A stretch of DNA of 5,333 bases. Source: Pseudomonadota bacterium. GTDB taxonomy: Bacteria > Pseudomonadota > Alphaproteobacteria > Rhizobiales > Rhizobiaceae. Location: contig JAEWFU010000544.1 of the NCBI GenBank assembly GCA_023388675.1, forward strand, positions 1 through 5,333. The letters are read 5' to 3'. A program made the translations under genes and the position numbers. Below are positions 4,968-5,333 of this stretch, piece after piece. The notes below the pieces were generated by a model. It was given only the letters and a program-made list of their open reading frames with translations, was not told the origin of the DNA and did no database searches. Within the stretch, counting starts at the first letter, position 1. Every line of letters begins with the position of its first letter.

Positions 4968-5333
4968 CTTCCAACTACGACGCCATCGTCGTCGGCGCCG
5001 GCCAGGCAGGCCCCCCGCTCGCGGCGCGCCTCGCCGGTGCCGGCATGAAGGTGGCGCTTGTCGAGCGCAAGCTTTTCGGCGGCACCTGCGTCAACACCGG
5101 CTGCACCCCCACCAAGGCCATGGTCGCCAGCGCCTATGCCGCGCACATGGCCCGCCGGGCAGGCGACTACGGCGTTCGCGGCGTCGGCAGCGTCAGCGTC
5201 GACATGAAGGCCATGAAGGCACGCAAGGATGCCATCGTCGAAGCCTCGCGCAACGGCCTCGTCGAATGGCTGCAGGGCACGGAAAACCTCGCCTTGATCG
5301 AGGGCCACGCCCGCTTCGTCTCTCCCAATGAAC
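4964..5333 (+). CDS. Pyridine nucleotide-disulfide oxidoreductase, mercuric reductase-like branch (N-terminal part, truncated by window edge)
   Basis: The first 123 residues of a flavoprotein disulfide reductase, a family of about 450-480 residues that passes electrons from NAD(P)H through FAD to a redox-active disulfide. The FAD-binding dinucleotide fold is at 6-34 (VVGAGQAGPPLAARL, then LVE with Glu34 at the end of the second strand). The redox pair is Cys42 and Cys47 in GGTCVNTGCTPTK (39-51), matching the CxxxxC active site of dihydrolipoamide dehydrogenase and mercuric reductase. The Thr-Pro-Thr-Lys variant and the QAGPPLA start are typical of MerA-like proteins annotated only as FAD-containing oxidoreductases. 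There is no N-terminal heavy-metal (NmerA) domain. The NAD-binding and dimerisation domains and any C-terminal cysteine pair lie beyond the right edge, so mercury reduction can be neither supported nor excluded. The ATGA overlap with the membrane protein gene implies a joint function. Confidence 0.92.
   Translation, partial: MTSNYDAIVVGAGQAGPPLAARLAGAGMKVALVERKLFGGTCVNTGCTPTKAMVASAYAAHMARRAGDYGVRGVGSVSVDMKAMKARKDAIVEASRNGLVEWLQGTENLALIEGHARFVSPNE

Noticed and set aside
4511..5308. A 265-codon minus-strand open frame opposite the membrane protein and flavoprotein genes.
   Set aside because: It is antisense to both well-supported genes and shows only Ala/Arg/Ser/Pro-rich composition.

Overview
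The window reads as high-GC chromosomal DNA of an alphaproteobacterium, most likely Rhizobiales (Phyllobacteriaceae/Mesorhizobium-like). The evidence is strong G/C bias at third codon positions, a TRAP transporter gene linked to an FCD-type GntR regulator, a FAH-family sugar-acid enzyme, and a small membrane protein paired with a mercuric-reductase-like flavoprotein. Taxonomy is inferred from gene style only. I see no rRNA, tRNA, insertion sequence, CRISPR array or phage gene. This is accessory catabolic metabolism, almost fully coding.

Region 1 (1-3145) is a divergent regulator/catabolic-operon unit. On the minus strand three genes follow each other with gaps of 18 and 36 nt: a short-chain dehydrogenase (2234 to 1467), an isocitrate lyase/PEP mutase-superfamily enzyme (1448 to 591) and the N-terminal part of a DctP-type TRAP substrate-binding protein (554 to beyond base 1). 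The membrane subunits (DctQ, DctM) would be expected further left, outside the window. A GntR/FCD regulator (2417-3145) is transcribed away from them. The shared 182-nt gap holds a 20-bp imperfect palindrome, the best operator candidate in the window, and a possible 30-codon leader ORF that overlaps the regulator's start codon as ATGA. The simplest reading is regulated uptake of a small organic acid, oxidation by the dehydrogenase, and C-C cleavage by the lyase. The substrate cannot be read from the sequence.

Region 2 (3182-4339, minus) is a complete FAH-fold gene resembling 2-keto-3-deoxy-sugar-acid dehydratases (XylX-like). It starts at a GTG behind a very strong ribosome binding site. It converges with the GntR gene across only 36 nt.

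Region 3 (4340-4502) is a 163-nt divergent intergenic stretch with two inverted repeats that share TTGCC/GGCAA arms.

Region 4 (4503 to the right edge, plus) is a two-gene unit: a DUF4126-type hydrophobic membrane protein, then the N-terminal third of a pyridine nucleotide-disulfide oxidoreductase of the mercuric reductase-like branch, overlapping by 4 nt (ATGA). Their joint role is unknown.

No clearly new system is visible. The points most worth checking are the atypical active-site residues of the lyase, the two operator-like elements, the leader ORF and the coupled membrane protein/flavoprotein pair.
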